A stretch of 64,000 bases of DNA from Prescottella sp. R16 (GTDB taxonomy: Bacteria > Actinomycetota > Actinomycetes > Mycobacteriales > Mycobacteriaceae). Where the stretch lies: assembly GCF_030656875.1 (NCBI RefSeq), contig NZ_CP130943.1, positions 2,480,001 through 2,544,000 of the forward strand, in the 5' to 3' direction. This document shows positions 40,595 through 50,322 of the stretch, piece by piece. Numbering within the stretch: position 1 is the first letter of the stretch; each line of letters starts with the position of its first letter. Below the pieces are notes generated by a model. That model was not told the DNA's origin. It worked only from the letters and a program-made list of their open reading frames with translations, and did no database searches. The position numbers and the translations under genes are program-made.

Positions 40595-41821
40595 TCACTC
40601 CCCCGGGGACCATCCGGTCGCCTCCGCCCACTCCCACGCGCGCCGGTAGCCGCGGTCGAACCAGGGTGCTGTCGTGTCGGTGTACGCCTGCGCGGAGGCC
40701 GCGGTGTCGTGGGCCACGGCCGCCGCCTCCGCCCCGGCACGCTGCTTGACGTCGAGGAACTCCGCCCGGACGACGTCGTCGGCGCGCAGCCAGTCCCGCA
40801 GCAGCAGTGCGAACCGCTGCCCGGGGTTGCCGTCGACCCGCAGGTCGATGTGGACGGGACGGCCCGGGTCGGCGCCCCCGTGGGCGCGTTTGGCCCACAA
40901 CGCCGGATCCGTTTCCCCACCCGCCCCGTACTCCGGTTTCGGCAGGTCGAACGTCTCACCGGGGATCAGGGGGAATCCGGCCGCGGTCAGCGGTCCGCTC
41001 AGTGCGTCCGCCGTGTCCAGGTCGGCGACGGTGATCTGGACGTCGACGATGTCGCGGGCGTCGAGACCCGGTACCGCCGTCGAACCGACGTGGTCGACAC
41101 GGAGCGCCTGCTCTCCACACACCGCACGCAGGCGGTCGACGAGCCGCCGGCCCTGCGCCGCCCAGGCCGGGTCCGCGGGGCGCAGGATCGGTGGTCCGGG
41201 CACGACGACGCCGTCCCGCAGATTCCGGTCGAACGGCAGCAGTCGGTCCGCGACCAGCGCCCGCACCTGGGCCTCGAGTTCGTCAGGGGTGCCGTTGTTG
41301 TCGAGCCAGACGTCCGCGGCGGCACGACGCTGCTCGTCGGTGGCCTGCGCCGCGATCCGGGCCCGCGCATCCGTCTCCGGCATCCCCCGCAGTTCGACGA
41401 GCCGACGCAACCGTTCGGCCTCCTCGACGTACACGACGATCACCAGGTTGAAGGCGGGCCCCATCCGGCCCTCGACGAGCAGCGGAATGTCCTGCACGAC
41501 GATCGCGTCGGCCGGTGCGCCGTCGACGAGTTCCAGGGTGCGCTGCCCGATCAGGGGATGCAGGATCGAGTTGAGCAGCAGCCGGGACTCGTCGGACGCG
41601 AACGCCGCCGCGGCGAGCGCGGGCCGGTTCAGTGTGCCGTCCGGGTGCAGGACGCCGTCCCCGAACGCGTCGACGAGCGCCGCCAGTCCCGGGGTACCCG
41701 GTTCGACGACCTCGCGGGCGATCACGTCCGCGTCCACGATGACCGCCCCCAGATCCGCGAGAACACGCGACACGGTCGATTTTCCGGCTCCGATGCCTCC
41801 CGTGAGGCCCACTTTCAACAC
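40595..41821 (-). CDS. coaE: Dephospho-CoA kinase fused to GrpB/UPF0157 domain
   Basis: Last step of CoA synthesis. 408 aa: residues about 1-195 are the kinase (P-loop GLTGGIGAGKSTVS, DADVIAREVV, QDIPLLVE), residues about 215-405 a GrpB/UPF0157 nucleotidyltransferase-like domain (VDHVGSTAVPGLDARDIVDV). The same fusion is known in mycobacteria, where the second domain aids the kinase's stability or function. GTG at 41821 begins VLKVGLTGG, family-like; upstream codons are a shadow. Downstream of rpsA but separated by the inverted repeat and a convergent small gene. Confidence 0.95.
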   Translation of the reverse strand: MLKVGLTGGIGAGKSTVSRVLADLGAVIVDADVIAREVVEPGTPGLAALVDAFGDGVLHPDGTLNRPALAAAAFASDESRLLLNSILHPLIGQRTLELVDGAPADAIVVQDIPLLVEGRMGPAFNLVIVVYVEEAERLRRLVELRGMPETDARARIAAQATDEQRRAAADVWLDNNGTPDELEAQVRALVADRLLPFDRNLRDGVVVPGPPILRPADPAWAAQGRRLVDRLRAVCGEQALRVDHVGSTAVPGLDARDIVDVQITVADLDTADALSGPLTAAGFPLIPGETFDLPKPEYGAGGETDPALWAKRAHGGADPGRPVHIDLRVDGNPGQRFALLLRDWLRADDVVRAEFLDVKQRAGAEAAAVAHDTAASAQAYTDTTAPWFDRGYRRAWEWAEATGWSPGE

Positions 41822-41950
41822 GCCGACCAGTCTCTCACCGAACACGCCGAAGATCATCAAGCGGCGAAATGCACGTTTCGGTGACCGGTTCGGATAACCT
41901 TGCATCCAGCCGTCCGACCAGCCGATTCGCGAATCGAGTAGGAGCCGCTC

Positions 41951-42163
41951 ATGCGCAGCACTTCCACGCGTCCCGGTCGGCACCGACTCGGCATGGAGCA
42001 CGGCGTCCACGCGATCCTCATCCCGGAGGTCGCGTCGGCGCTCGCGGAGCATCGGCGCAACTGGTTCACCAGTGTGCTGACGCCCGCCCGTCACAGCTTG
42101 GCGAGCATTCGCAAGCAGACGGCAGCCATGCCGACCCGATGGGTGCCCGCCGCCGCGAACTGA
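41951..42163 (+). CDS. Small basic protein, 70 aa, unknown
   Basis: ATG at 41951 follows AGTAGGAG with 6-7 nt spacing. Product MRSTSTRPGRHRLGMEHGVH... ends TRWVPAAAN; Arg/His-rich start, one helical middle, no signal peptide. It ends 17 nt before a perfect terminator hairpin. A 14-bp palindrome (CGATTCGCGAATCG, 41923-41936) lies just upstream and could be an operator. No family recognised. Real-gene call rests on the ribosome site and terminator. Confidence 0.55.
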   Translation: MRSTSTRPGRHRLGMEHGVHAILIPEVASALAEHRRNWFTSVLTPARHSLASIRKQTAAMPTRWVPAAAN

Positions 42164-42180
42164 ATCACCACGCCCGAGGC

Positions 42181-42217
42181 CTGTGGCCCCGATCCCCCGC
42201 CGGGATCGGGGCCACAG
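42181..42217 (+). terminator. Intrinsic terminator after the 70-aa gene
   Basis: Perfect 16-bp stem (arm CTGTGGCCCCGATCCC), 5-nt loop CCGCC, then TCGTTCTCC on the plus strand. Confidence 0.85.
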
Positions 42218-42243
42218 TCGTTCTCCGGTACGGCCTCGGCTTC

Positions 42244-42310
42244 CCCGCGTTTTGCGCACTTGACGCGAATTCCCGCCCCGGATTGTCGCGTCAAGTGCGC
42301 AAAACGCGGG
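42244..42310. repeat. 25-bp perfect inverted repeat with 17-nt spacer
   Basis: The left arm (42244-42268) runs CCCGCGTTTTGCGCACTTG then ACGCGA; the right arm (42286-42310) is its exact reverse complement. The spacer includes GAATTC-like and CCGCCCC bases. It is followed at 42311-42362 by short direct repeats (GGGCAGGTAGGCCGG and GGGCAAGGTAGGCCGG). The AT-rich TTTTG within each arm is unlike a plain terminator. It lies between rpsA and coaE, flanked by two ordinary terminators. Confidence 0.85.
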
Positions 42311-42367
42311 CAGACAGGTGGGCAGGTAGGCCGGCAAGCAGTCGGTGGGCAAGGTAGGCCGGACATG

Positions 42368-42410
42368 CGAAAGACCCCGGTCCTCTGGGCACGAGGACCG
42401 GGGTCTTTCG
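42368..42410 (-). terminator. Intrinsic terminator after rpsA
   Basis: Perfect 18-bp stem (arm CGAAAGACCCCGGTCCTC), 7-nt loop, 34 nt past the rpsA stop. The stem itself ends in TTTCG in the rpsA direction. Confidence 0.85.
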
Positions 42411-42443
42411 GTGGATCAGACCTGAATGTTCAGGCCGTTACTG

Positions 42444-43913
42444 TCAGGCGCCGCCCGACAGCTTCTCGCGCAGAGCGGCGAGCTGGGCGTCGCTGGCGAG
42501 CGAGCCACCCGCGGACTCCGAGGACACAACGCCCTCGTCCGAGCCCGACTCCGAGGAGTAGTTGGTGCCGGCCGCACCGGCCGCCGCCTCGGCAGCCTCG
42601 TCGGCAGCCATCTTCTCCATCTGGGCGGTGTGCATCTTGTGGCGACGCTCGGCCTCCGCGTAGCGGGACTCCCACTCCTCACGCTGCTTGTCGAAGCCCT
42701 CGAGCCATTCGTTGGTCTCGGGATCGAAGCCCTCGGGGAAGATGTAGTTGCCCTGCTCGTCGTAGCTGTCGGCCATGCCGTACTTCGACGGATCGAACTC
42801 GGCGTTGTAGTCCTCGTTGGCCTGCTTCAGCGACAGCGAGATGCGGCGACGCTCCAGGTCGATGTCGATGACCTTGACGAGCGCGTCGTCGCCGACGGCG
42901 ACAACCTGGTCCGGGACCTCCACGTGGCGCTCGGCCAGCTCGGAGATGTGCACCAGGCCCTCGATGCCCTCCTCGACGCGGACGAACGCGCCGAACGGAA
43001 CCAGCTTGGTGACCTTGCCCGGAACGATCTGGCCGATCGCGTGGGTGCGGGCGAACTGACGCCACGGGTCCTCCTGCGTCGCCTTCAGCGACAGGGAGAC
43101 ACGCTCGCGGTCCAGGTCGACGTCGAGAACCTCGACGGTGACCTCGTTGCCGACCTCGACGACCTCGGACGGGTGGTCGATGTGCTTCCAGGACAGCTCG
43201 GAGACGTGGACCAGACCGTCGACGCCGCCGAGATCGACGAACGCACCGAAGTTGACGATCGAGGACACGACGCCCTTGCGGACCTGGCCCTTCTGCAGCT
43301 GGTGCAGGAACTCGCTGCGGACCTCGGACTGGGTCTGCTCGAGCCATGCGCGACGCGACAGGACCACGTTGTTGCGGTTCTTGTCGAGTTCGATGATCTT
43401 GGCCTCGATCTCCTTGCCGACGTACGGCTGGAGGTCGCGGACACGACGCATCTCGACGAGCGACGCAGGCAGGAAGCCACGCAGGCCGATGTCGAGGATG
43501 AGGCCACCCTTGACGACCTCGATGACGGTGCCCTTGACGGCCTCGTCCTTCTCCTTGAGCTCCTCGATGGTGCCCCACGCACGCTCGTACTGCGCGCGCT
43601 TCTTCGACAGGATCAGACGGCCTTCCTTGTCCTCCTTGGTGAGGACCAGGGCTTCGACCTCATCGCCCACGGAGACGACCTCGTTGGGGTCGACGTCGTG
43701 CTTGATGGAGAGCTCACGGGAAGGGATGACGCCTTCGGTCTTGTAACCGATGTCGAGAAGGACCTCGTCACGATCGACCTTGACGATGGTGCCTTCGACG
43801 ATGTCGCCATCGTTGAAGTACTTGATCGTGGCGTCGATGGCGGCGAGGAAGTCCTCGGCGGAGCCGATGTCGTTGACGGCTACCTGCGGCGAGGTCACAG
43901 TGTTGGAGGGCAT
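42444..43913 (-). CDS. rpsA: 30S ribosomal protein S1
   Basis: 489 aa with four S1 RNA-binding domains (about 30-105, 120-185, 205-275, 290-360; the third has GKVTKLVPFGAFVRVEEGIEG-type repeats) and a long acidic, Ala/Ser-rich C-terminus. The segment YGMADSYDEQGNYIFPEGFD is typical of mycobacterial S1, a region discussed for pyrazinamide action. Four rather than six domains is normal for actinobacteria. ATG at 43913 follows GGAGCAACTCAAC. S1 helps leadered mRNAs onto the ribosome. Confidence 0.97.
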   Translation of the reverse strand: MPSNTVTSPQVAVNDIGSAEDFLAAIDATIKYFNDGDIVEGTIVKVDRDEVLLDIGYKTEGVIPSRELSIKHDVDPNEVVSVGDEVEALVLTKEDKEGRLILSKKRAQYERAWGTIEELKEKDEAVKGTVIEVVKGGLILDIGLRGFLPASLVEMRRVRDLQPYVGKEIEAKIIELDKNRNNVVLSRRAWLEQTQSEVRSEFLHQLQKGQVRKGVVSSIVNFGAFVDLGGVDGLVHVSELSWKHIDHPSEVVEVGNEVTVEVLDVDLDRERVSLSLKATQEDPWRQFARTHAIGQIVPGKVTKLVPFGAFVRVEEGIEGLVHISELAERHVEVPDQVVAVGDDALVKVIDIDLERRRISLSLKQANEDYNAEFDPSKYGMADSYDEQGNYIFPEGFDPETNEWLEGFDKQREEWESRYAEAERRHKMHTAQMEKMAADEAAEAAAGAAGTNYSSESGSDEGVVSSESAGGSLASDAQLAALREKLSGGA

Positions 43914-44115
43914 GTGTTGAGTTGCTCCGGACGGGTTGTAAGTCGGTTGATGATGTTCTGTCAGACAGGCGGACCGAAAGGCATCCGATCACGACTCGTG
44001 CTCGATGACTCGAGGCCGAAATCGCCCGTTCTACGGACCACCACGAGGCTTGCCTGCACAAGATCACCGGAAAACCAACCGGCGAGAAAATGCGTCGAAG
44101 ACACTCGCGAGCAAC

Positions 44116-44145
44116 AGCCTACGCGACCTCGAGTTAGCTGGGCAA
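44116..44145 (-). promoter_or_regulatory. Possible rpsA promoter
   Basis: TTGCCC, 18 nt, TAGGCT on the minus strand, about 200 nt before the rpsA ATG. The 276-nt gap 43914-44189 otherwise holds no gene; a long 5' UTR, as for E. coli rpsA autoregulation, is possible. Weak match, so low confidence. Confidence 0.35.
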
Positions 44146-44189
44146 ACCCGGGCGAGGAGCACCCGGATCACCCTCTAGGCTTGACCACC

Positions 44190-45038
44190 ATGTCCGACGA
44201 TCGTCACGCCATCGCCAACTCCATCCTCGGGACGAGCGGGGTGAGTCGCACCCGGATCGGCACCGCAGCGAGCGAACGCGCCAGCCGCGCCTGGTGGGAC
44301 GCCGACGCCGACGACTACCACCGCACGCACGGCGAGTTCCTGGGTGTCGACTCGGACGCCGGCGAGTTCGTGTGGTGCCCGGAGGGCCTGCACGAGGGCG
44401 ACATGCAGCTGCTCGGCGACGTCGCCGGCAAGCGGATCCTCGAGGTGGGCTGCGGGTCGGCGCCGTGCGCGCGCTGGCTGGCCGGGCAGGGCGCGCACGT
44501 CGTGGGCCTGGACATTTCGATGGGCATGCTGGCGAGGGGTGTCGACGCCATGGACCGGAGCGGGTCGCGGGTCCCCCTCGTCCAGGCCGGCGCGGAAGCG
44601 CTGCCCTTCGCGGACGCGAGCTTCGACCTGGCTTGTTCGGCTTTCGGTGCGGTTCCGTTCGTTGCGGATTCTTCCTTGGTGATGCGGGAGGTGGCGCGGG
44701 TGCTGCGCCCGGGCGGGCTGTGGGTGTTCGCGGTGAACCACCCGATCCGCTGGATCTTCCCGGACGATCCGGGCCCGGGCGGGCTGACCGCGACGATCCC
44801 CTACTTCGACCGCACCCCGTACGTCGAGGTCGACGCCGACGGCGTCCCCACGTACGTCGAGCATCACCGCACGATCGGCGACCGGGTCCGTGAGGCCGTC
44901 GCGGCCGGGCTCGAGGTGCGTGACATCGTCGAGCCCGAGTGGCCGGAGTGGCTGGACCGGGAGTGGGGCCAGTGGAGCCCGCTGCGCGGTCAGCTGTTCC
45001 CGGGCACCGCGATCTTCGTGACCCGCAAGCCGGCCTGA
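44190..45038 (+). CDS. Class I SAM-dependent methyltransferase
   Basis: 282 aa. Motif I is RILEVGCGSAPCARWLAGQG, followed by VVGLDISMGML and the motif IV region LPFADASFDLACSAFGAVPF; late aromatic stretch PEWPEWLDREWGQWSP. Belongs to the Methyltransf_11 type; substrate unknown. ATG at 44190 lies 8 nt after TAGGCT with no ribosome site, implying a leaderless transcript. Divergent from rpsA. Long N-terminal extension before motif I (about 80 residues). Confidence 0.87.
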   Translation: MSDDRHAIANSILGTSGVSRTRIGTAASERASRAWWDADADDYHRTHGEFLGVDSDAGEFVWCPEGLHEGDMQLLGDVAGKRILEVGCGSAPCARWLAGQGAHVVGLDISMGMLARGVDAMDRSGSRVPLVQAGAEALPFADASFDLACSAFGAVPFVADSSLVMREVARVLRPGGLWVFAVNHPIRWIFPDDPGPGGLTATIPYFDRTPYVEVDADGVPTYVEHHRTIGDRVREAVAAGLEVRDIVEPEWPEWLDREWGQWSPLRGQLFPGTAIFVTRKPA

Positions 45039-45069
45039 CCCGGCCGGCACCCGCCGTTCCGGGACCGGC

Positions 45070-45837
45070 TCAGAGCAGTTTGGACAGGAAGGCGCGGGTG
45101 CGTTCGTGCTGTGGGTCGGCCAGCAGTTGCCGCGGCTCCCCCGCCTCGACGACGACGCCGCCGTCCATGAACACGAGCTTGTCGGCGACTTCGCGGGCGA
45201 AGCCCATCTCGTGGGTGACGACGACCATGGTCATGCCGTCGCGGGCGAGGTCCTTCATGACGCCGAGGACTTCGCCGACGAGTTCGGGGTCGAGCGCGGA
45301 GGTGGGCTCGTCGAACAGCATGAGTTTCGGTTCCATCGCCAGCGCGCGGGCGATCGCGACACGCTGCTGCTGTCCGCCGGACAGTTGCACGGGGTAGGCG
45401 TCGGCCTTCGCGGCGAGCCCGACGCGGTCGAGCAGGTCGCGGGCGGTGGCGACGGCCCGGTCGCGGGGCACCTTCTTCACCAGCACCGGAGCCTCGACGA
45501 TGTTCTCGAGGACGGTGCGGTGCGGGAACAGGTTGAAGTGCTGGAACACCATACCGATGTCGCGGCGCTGCCGGGCGGCGGCGCGGGGGCTGAGTTCGTG
45601 GAGTTTGCCACCGCGTTCGGCGTAGCCGACGAGTTCCCCGTCGACGTAGAGACGTCCGGCGTCGACGCGTTCGAGGTGGTTGATGCACCGCAGGAAGGTG
45701 GACTTGCCGGAGCCGGACGGGCCGATCAGGCACAGCACCTGTCCGGCTTCGATGTCGAGGGTGATGCCGCGCAGCACCTGGAGGGCGCCGTAGTTCTTGC
45801 ACACGCGGTCGGCGCGCACCATGGGGGTCGTCGTCAC
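45070..45837 (-). CDS. Amino-acid ABC transporter, ATP-binding protein
   Basis: 255 aa polar amino acid (GlnQ/HisP) type ATPase. Walker [11 protein letters not shown]-loop [10 protein letters not shown], signature [15 protein letters not shown], Walker [13 protein letters not shown] and H-loop [13 protein letters not shown] at 45837 overlaps the permease stop (GTGA). Last gene of the binding protein-permease-ATPase operon. Substrate likely a polar or acidic amino acid or glutamine; not decidable. Confidence 0.94.
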   Translation of the reverse strand: MTTTPMVRADRVCKNYGALQVLRGITLDIEAGQVLCLIGPSGSGKSTFLRCINHLERVDAGRLYVDGELVGYAERGGKLHELSPRAAARQRRDIGMVFQHFNLFPHRTVLENIVEAPVLVKKVPRDRAVATARDLLDRVGLAAKADAYPVQLSGGQQQRVAIARALAMEPKLMLFDEPTSALDPELVGEVLGVMKDLARDGMTMVVVTHEMGFAREVADKLVFMDGGVVVEAGEPRQLLADPQHERTRAFLSKLL

Positions 45838-46778
45838 GCGGCGCCTCCTTCGTCCTGACGCTGGGCGTCGGCGAGTCCCTGCAGTTGTGCTGCCGTCAGG
45901 GTGCGCGACGCGCCTTTCGAGTAGTGCTTCTCGATGTAGTACTGGCCGACCATGAGGATGCTGGTGATGACCAGGTACCAGGTGGACGCGACGAGCAGCA
46001 GCGGCACCGGATAGAAGTTGGCACCGGAGATGTCCTGGGCTCGTCCGTACAGTTCGAGCGAGTACGGGACGGCTGCGACGAGCGAGGTGGTCTTGAGCAG
46101 GCTGATGAGTTCGTTGCCGGTGGGCGGGACGATCACCCGCATGGCCTGCGGCAGCACGGTGCGGCGCATGGTCTGGGTCCACGACATGCCGAGTGCGGTG
46201 GACGCCTCGAACTGGCCTTCGCTGACCGATCCGATGCCGGCGCGCACGATCTCGGCCATGTAGGCGGCCTCGTTGAGTGCGAGGCCGATCATCGCGAAGA
46301 AGAACGCGGCCTCGAGCGACTGGATGTCGAAGTGCACGAACTGCGGCCCGAACGGGACACCGAGGTCGATCGACTTGTAGATGGCCGGGAACAGGCCCCA
46401 CAGCACCAACTGCACGTAGACGGGGGTGCCGCGGAACACCCACAGGTACACCCACGCCGCCGACCGCAGTACCGGATTCGGGGAGAGCCGCATGACGGCG
46501 AGCAGTACACCGAGCACGATCGCGATGACCATCGACATCACGGTGAGCTGGATCGTCTTCCAGGCACCGGAGACGATCCGTTCGTCGAACAGGTACTGCC
46601 GGTAGACGTCCCAGTGGAATTCCGGGTTGGTGGCGGCACCGTAGACGAACAGGCCGAACAGCCCCAGCACGACGACGGCGGCGACCCAGCGGCCGGGATG
46701 CCGCAGCGGGACCGCTGTGATCGGTTCCGGCTCGGAGGCCGTCCCGACGCTCGGTGGCCGGCTCTCGTTGGCTGGCAT
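45834..46778 (-). CDS. Amino-acid ABC transporter, permease
   Basis: 314 aa HisM-type permease with about five to six membrane helices (first at 33-50, others around 75-100, 110-130, 150-175, 215-240, 260-285). The EAA loop reads [21 protein letters not shown], which docks to the ATPase. A long cytoplasmic N-terminus (residues 1-30, Pro/Glu-rich) is usual in actinobacteria. ATG at 46778 is 21 nt after the binding-protein stop. Confidence 0.93.
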   Translation of the reverse strand: MPANESRPPSVGTASEPEPITAVPLRHPGRWVAAVVVLGLFGLFVYGAATNPEFHWDVYRQYLFDERIVSGAWKTIQLTVMSMVIAIVLGVLLAVMRLSPNPVLRSAAWVYLWVFRGTPVYVQLVLWGLFPAIYKSIDLGVPFGPQFVHFDIQSLEAAFFFAMIGLALNEAAYMAEIVRAGIGSVSEGQFEASTALGMSWTQTMRRTVLPQAMRVIVPPTGNELISLLKTTSLVAAVPYSLELYGRAQDISGANFYPVPLLLVASTWYLVITSILMVGQYYIEKHYSKGASRTLTAAQLQGLADAQRQDEGGAA

Positions 46779-46799
46779 GACTGTTCCCTCTCTGGTGTT

Positions 46800-47696
46800 C
46801 TAGCTGGTCGCGCCGTTGACGACGGACGTGTCGATCATGCCCGCCTCGACGCCCCACGCTTCGGTGATCGTGCGGTACCGGCCGCTGTCGATGAGGTACT
46901 GCATCGCCTGCTGCAGTGCGGGGGCGAGCGGGGAGCCTTTCGCGACGACCCAGCCGTAGGGGGCCGCGTCGTACAGGCCGCCGGCGGGGACGAGACGTCC
47001 GTTGCTGCGTTTGATGGCGTACGCGGTGACCGGGGAGTCGGCGGACAGGGCGTCGGCCCGACCGAGGATCAGGGCATTGGCGGCGTCGGCCTGCGTTCCG
47101 TACTTGATCTTCTTGATCGGCGGCTTGCCGGCGGCGACACAGGCCTCGCTGCGGACCGGAACGTCCTCGAGGTCCTCGAACGTGCTGATCTGGACGGCGA
47201 CCCGCAGCCCGCACGCATCGTCGGGGTCGATGTCGTCGCCGGCGCGCTGCGCCCACTGGACGCCTGCGCTGTAGTACGTGACGAAGTCCACGGCCTTCTC
47301 GCGTTCACGCGTGTCGGTGAATCCGGAGACGCCGACGTCGAGGGTGCCGGCCTGCACCGACGGGATGATCTTGTCGAAGTCGGTCTGCTTGACGTCCACC
47401 TCGAGGCCCAGAACGGCCCCGGCGGCCTTGATGAGATCGATGTCGTATCCGACGATGGTGCCGTTCTCGTCCTTGAACTCGTTGGGCGCGAACGGCGGAT
47501 TGGTGCCGATCCGCAGCCGCCCGGAGGCCGCGACCTGCGGGGGAAGCTGGTCGGCGATCGCATCGACGCGCTCGATCCCCAGCGGGGGTACCACCGGGAC
47601 GAGACCCTCGTCGTTCTCGACGCATCCGGCGGCCCCGAACGCGACGGCAGCGGTCAGGAGCGCGGCAGCGATGCGGTTTGCGCCTCGTGCGAACAT
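46800..47696 (-). CDS. Amino-acid ABC transporter, substrate-binding lipoprotein
   Basis: 298 aa periplasmic-binding-protein type (SBP_bac_3). Lipobox FGAAGC with C25 as the modified cysteine after a short signal sequence. Ligand-site motifs: [20 protein letters not shown] and [16 protein letters not shown]. First gene of its operon. Two cysteines in DACGL and EACVA may form a disulfide. Captures the amino acid outside the membrane and hands it to the permease. Confidence 0.93.
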   Translation of the reverse strand: MFARGANRIAAALLTAAVAFGAAGCVENDEGLVPVVPPLGIERVDAIADQLPPQVAASGRLRIGTNPPFAPNEFKDENGTIVGYDIDLIKAAGAVLGLEVDVKQTDFDKIIPSVQAGTLDVGVSGFTDTREREKAVDFVTYYSAGVQWAQRAGDDIDPDDACGLRVAVQISTFEDLEDVPVRSEACVAAGKPPIKKIKYGTQADAANALILGRADALSADSPVTAYAIKRSNGRLVPAGGLYDAAPYGWVVAKGSPLAPALQQAMQYLIDSGRYRTITEAWGVEAGMIDTSVVNGATS

Positions 47697-47804
47697 CGCG
47701 TGTCCCGTCCCTTCCTCGACCGCTGAACAACCCGAAGAACACTACTGGCTCGATGTCTCCGGGAACGAACTGCGTCGAACTATTGACAAAACGGGCATTC
47801 CCCC

Positions 47805-48902
47805 TCAGCGCCGGTGGACGCGGGCGACGACGGTTTCGGTGAAGGCGTGCGTCGACGCGAGGCCACCGAGGTCGGCGGTGGCGATACCCGCCGCGAGGGT
47901 CCGTTCGACGGCACTACGAATGCGGGCGGCGGCGTCGGCGAGCCGGTGGTCTCGGCCGACGGTGGCGAGCCGGTCGAGGAGCATGGCCGCGGACAGGATC
48001 AGCGCGGTGGGGTTGGCCCGGTTGCGGCCGGCGATGTCGGGGGCGGCGCCGTGCGCGGCCTGCGCCATCGCCTTCGTGGCGGACGCGTTGAGCGACGCCG
48101 CCGTACCGAGCGACCCGGACAGCTCCCCCGCCAGGTCGGAGAGGATGTCCCCGAACATGTTCTCGGTGACGACGACGTCGTACTCGTCGCCGCGGCGGAC
48201 GAGGTGGGCGGCCATGGCGTCGACGTGCTCGTCGTCGAGGGTCACGTCCGGGTACCGGCGGCCGACCTCCCGGCACACGTCGCGGAACAGCCCGGTGGTG
48301 GCGGACAGCACGTTCGCCTTGTGGACGATCGTGACGCGTTTGCGGCGCTGCAGCGCGAGCCCGAACGCGGTGTGCGCGATGCGTTCGCAGGCCGGGCGGG
48401 TGACGACGCCGACGGCCATCGCGATGTCGGGGGTGGGCATGAACTCGCCGACGCCGGCGAACATGTTGCGGTCGGCGTAGAAGCCCTCGGTGTTCTCCCG
48501 GACGATCACCAGGTCCATGTGTGGGGAGACGGCCCGCACCCCGGGCAGGGCGCAGGCCGGCCGGATGTTGGCGTACAGGTCGAAGCGTTTGCGGATCGCC
48601 CCGCCGGGGGTGATCTGGGACGCGAACGGTTCCGGGTAGGCGGCGCTGTCGTGGGGGCCGAGGATCCACGCGTCGAGGTCGGCGAGGGCGGCGAGCGTGC
48701 TCTCCGGGGTGGGGGTGCCGTGGGCGGTGATGGCGTCGAAGCCGATCGGCAGCTCGATCCAGTCGACGTCCGGTGCCCCGGCGGCGGCGAGAGCGGCGTC
48801 GACGACGTCGCGGGTGGCGGGCACGATCTCGTGTCCGATGCCGTCGCCGCGGAGCAGACCGATGCGCGGGTTCCCGGAATCTGCTGTACTCGCGGCCTCC
48901 AT
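47805..48902 (-). CDS. Isocitrate/isopropylmalate dehydrogenase family protein
   Basis: 365 aa metal-dependent decarboxylating dehydrogenase. N-terminal GLLRGDGIGHEIVPATRDVV and, later, VTENMFGDILSDLAGELSGS are family signatures. The active-site stretch DLVIVRENTEGFYADR is present. It could be a tartrate or isopropylmalate dehydrogenase; a second leuB-like copy is common in actinobacteria, and no leu genes lie nearby, so the substrate is open. ATG at 48902 chosen for family-like N-terminus. Divergent from the RNA-ligase-like gene by 16 nt. Confidence 0.88.
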   Translation of the reverse strand: MEAASTADSGNPRIGLLRGDGIGHEIVPATRDVVDAALAAAGAPDVDWIELPIGFDAITAHGTPTPESTLAALADLDAWILGPHDSAAYPEPFASQITPGGAIRKRFDLYANIRPACALPGVRAVSPHMDLVIVRENTEGFYADRNMFAGVGEFMPTPDIAMAVGVVTRPACERIAHTAFGLALQRRKRVTIVHKANVLSATTGLFRDVCREVGRRYPDVTLDDEHVDAMAAHLVRRGDEYDVVVTENMFGDILSDLAGELSGSLGTAASLNASATKAMAQAAHGAAPDIAGRNRANPTALILSAAMLLDRLATVGRDHRLADAAARIRSAVERTLAAGIATADLGGLASTHAFTETVVARVHRR

Positions 48903-48918
48903 CGGACCATCATGACCG

Positions 48919-49452
48919 ATGATGGTGCAGTCCGTGGAGTTGCTGCTGAGCGAAGAACTCGACGTCGCGGTGCGGGCCGAGTGGCGTCGGCTCACGGCCG
49001 CGCACCTGCCGAGCCAGGGGGTGATCGCGGCCGAGTCGAATCGTCCGCACGTCACCCTGGGGGTGGCGACCGCGATCCCCGACGCCGTCGAGGACGCGCT
49101 CGCCCGAGACCTGCCGTCGACGCCGCTGCCGGTCCGCCTCGGTGGGGTGGTCGTGTTCGGGAGTCGGCGCCTCACTCTCGCGCGGCTCGTGGTGCCGACG
49201 ATCGAACTGCTCACCCTGCAGCGGATCGTCTACGAGATCATCGCCGACTGCCCGGGGGTGCCCGCGCACATCGTGCCCGGCGAGTGGACACCGCACGTGA
49301 CCCTCGCCCGCCGGATCCCCGCCCCCGAGCTGGGTGCCGCGGTGTCGGTGACCCGGGCCGCGGCCCGCGACGTCACCGGCCTCTCGGACGGGGTACGACG
49401 CTGGGATTCGGAGCACAAGCGGGAGTGGCGGGTCGTCCGCTCATCGCGGTGA
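48919..49452 (+). CDS. 2'-5' RNA ligase / phosphoesterase superfamily protein
   Basis: 177 aa. Two HxT motifs, RPHVTLGV (about 46-53) and TPHVTLARR (about 118-126), define the 2H phosphoesterase superfamily, which includes RNA ligases and cyclic phosphodiesterases. ATG at 48919 followed directly by a second ATG; no clear ribosome site. Its 3' end overlaps the convergent nucleotidyltransferase by 12 nt. Exact RNA or nucleotide substrate unknown. Confidence 0.85.
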   Translation: MMVQSVELLLSEELDVAVRAEWRRLTAAHLPSQGVIAAESNRPHVTLGVATAIPDAVEDALARDLPSTPLPVRLGGVVVFGSRRLTLARLVVPTIELLTLQRIVYEIIADCPGVPAHIVPGEWTPHVTLARRIPAPELGAAVSVTRAAARDVTGLSDGVRRWDSEHKREWRVVRSSR

Positions 49453-50210
49453 CACCCGAGCAGCCAGGGCGTGCACCAGCCCGGTGACCCGGTCCGTCAC
49501 CCCGCTCCAGTCGTCGGGGCGGATGCCGAGGTAGCCGTCACGGGCACGTTCGAGCAGTTCGCGGTCCGGCGCGGCGAGAGTGCCGCGATCGCGTCGGCGG
49601 CGGCGTCCTTCGACACGATCCGGCCGCTGTCGAGGGTGACGAGGATGCGGGCGAGGACGAGAAGGGTGTTGCGTTCGTCGCCCACGATCTCCTCGAGGAT
49701 GTCGGGGACGACGGCCCGCAGTGCGGCGTGCAGGATGTCGCGGTCGACGGGGGCCAGCACGTCTCCGAGTTCGGCCCCGCGCAGCACTCGGTGCGACGAC
49801 TGCGCGGTGGCAACCAGAATCGGCACGTCGGGGTCGTCGGCGGGTTGCGGAATCCGGCCGGCGACGAGGTCGGCGCGGAGCCATTCGCCGTACTGGAAGT
49901 CGTGGCGCGGTGTGACCTGCCACGGCCGGGTGTCACCGACGACGAGCACCGTCAGTTCGAGGGGCCGGCGCGCTGCCGCCTCGGGGAACGTTGCGGCATG
50001 CCCCTGCCACCCGGAGGCCGCGAGCAGTGTGTCGACGAGCGCTGCCCGTTCCCGGACGCCGAGGGAGCGTCGAGTCAGCACCAGCAGATCGATGTCGCTG
50101 TCGGGCCGCAGCCCGGTCACGGTCGCGGACCCGTACAGGTAGACGCCGACGATCCCGCCCGGATCGTGACGGTCGAGGTGGGCCAGTACCGGTTCGACCG
50201 CGCTGTCCAT
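49441..50210 (-). pseudogene. AadA-like aminoglycoside nucleotidyltransferase, frameshifted near its C-terminus
   Basis: Resembles ANT(3'')/AadA adenylyltransferases: YLYGSATVTGLRPDSDIDLLV carries the GSx..DxD catalytic motif (written in part: GSATVTGL, DSDIDLL), followed by a C-terminal domain with GDERNTLLVLARILVTLDSG and IVSKDAAADAIA. After that the frame breaks: the expected tail (DRELLERARDGYLGIRPDDW to ARVSPR) is in another frame. One missing base near 49577-49581 would restore it. ATG at 50210 from family length. Could be a sequencing error or decay. If repaired it might modify streptomycin or spectinomycin, but distant members have other roles. Confidence 0.78.
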
Positions 50211-50322
50211 CCTCGGAGCGTAACTTCCGAGCCGCGTCACGTCGGGCGCCTGGGTACGGAAGAATTCCGGGCACGCCGCTGTTGCACCGAGCAACATTCG
50301 ACGATTTCCCGAAAGGACCCTC

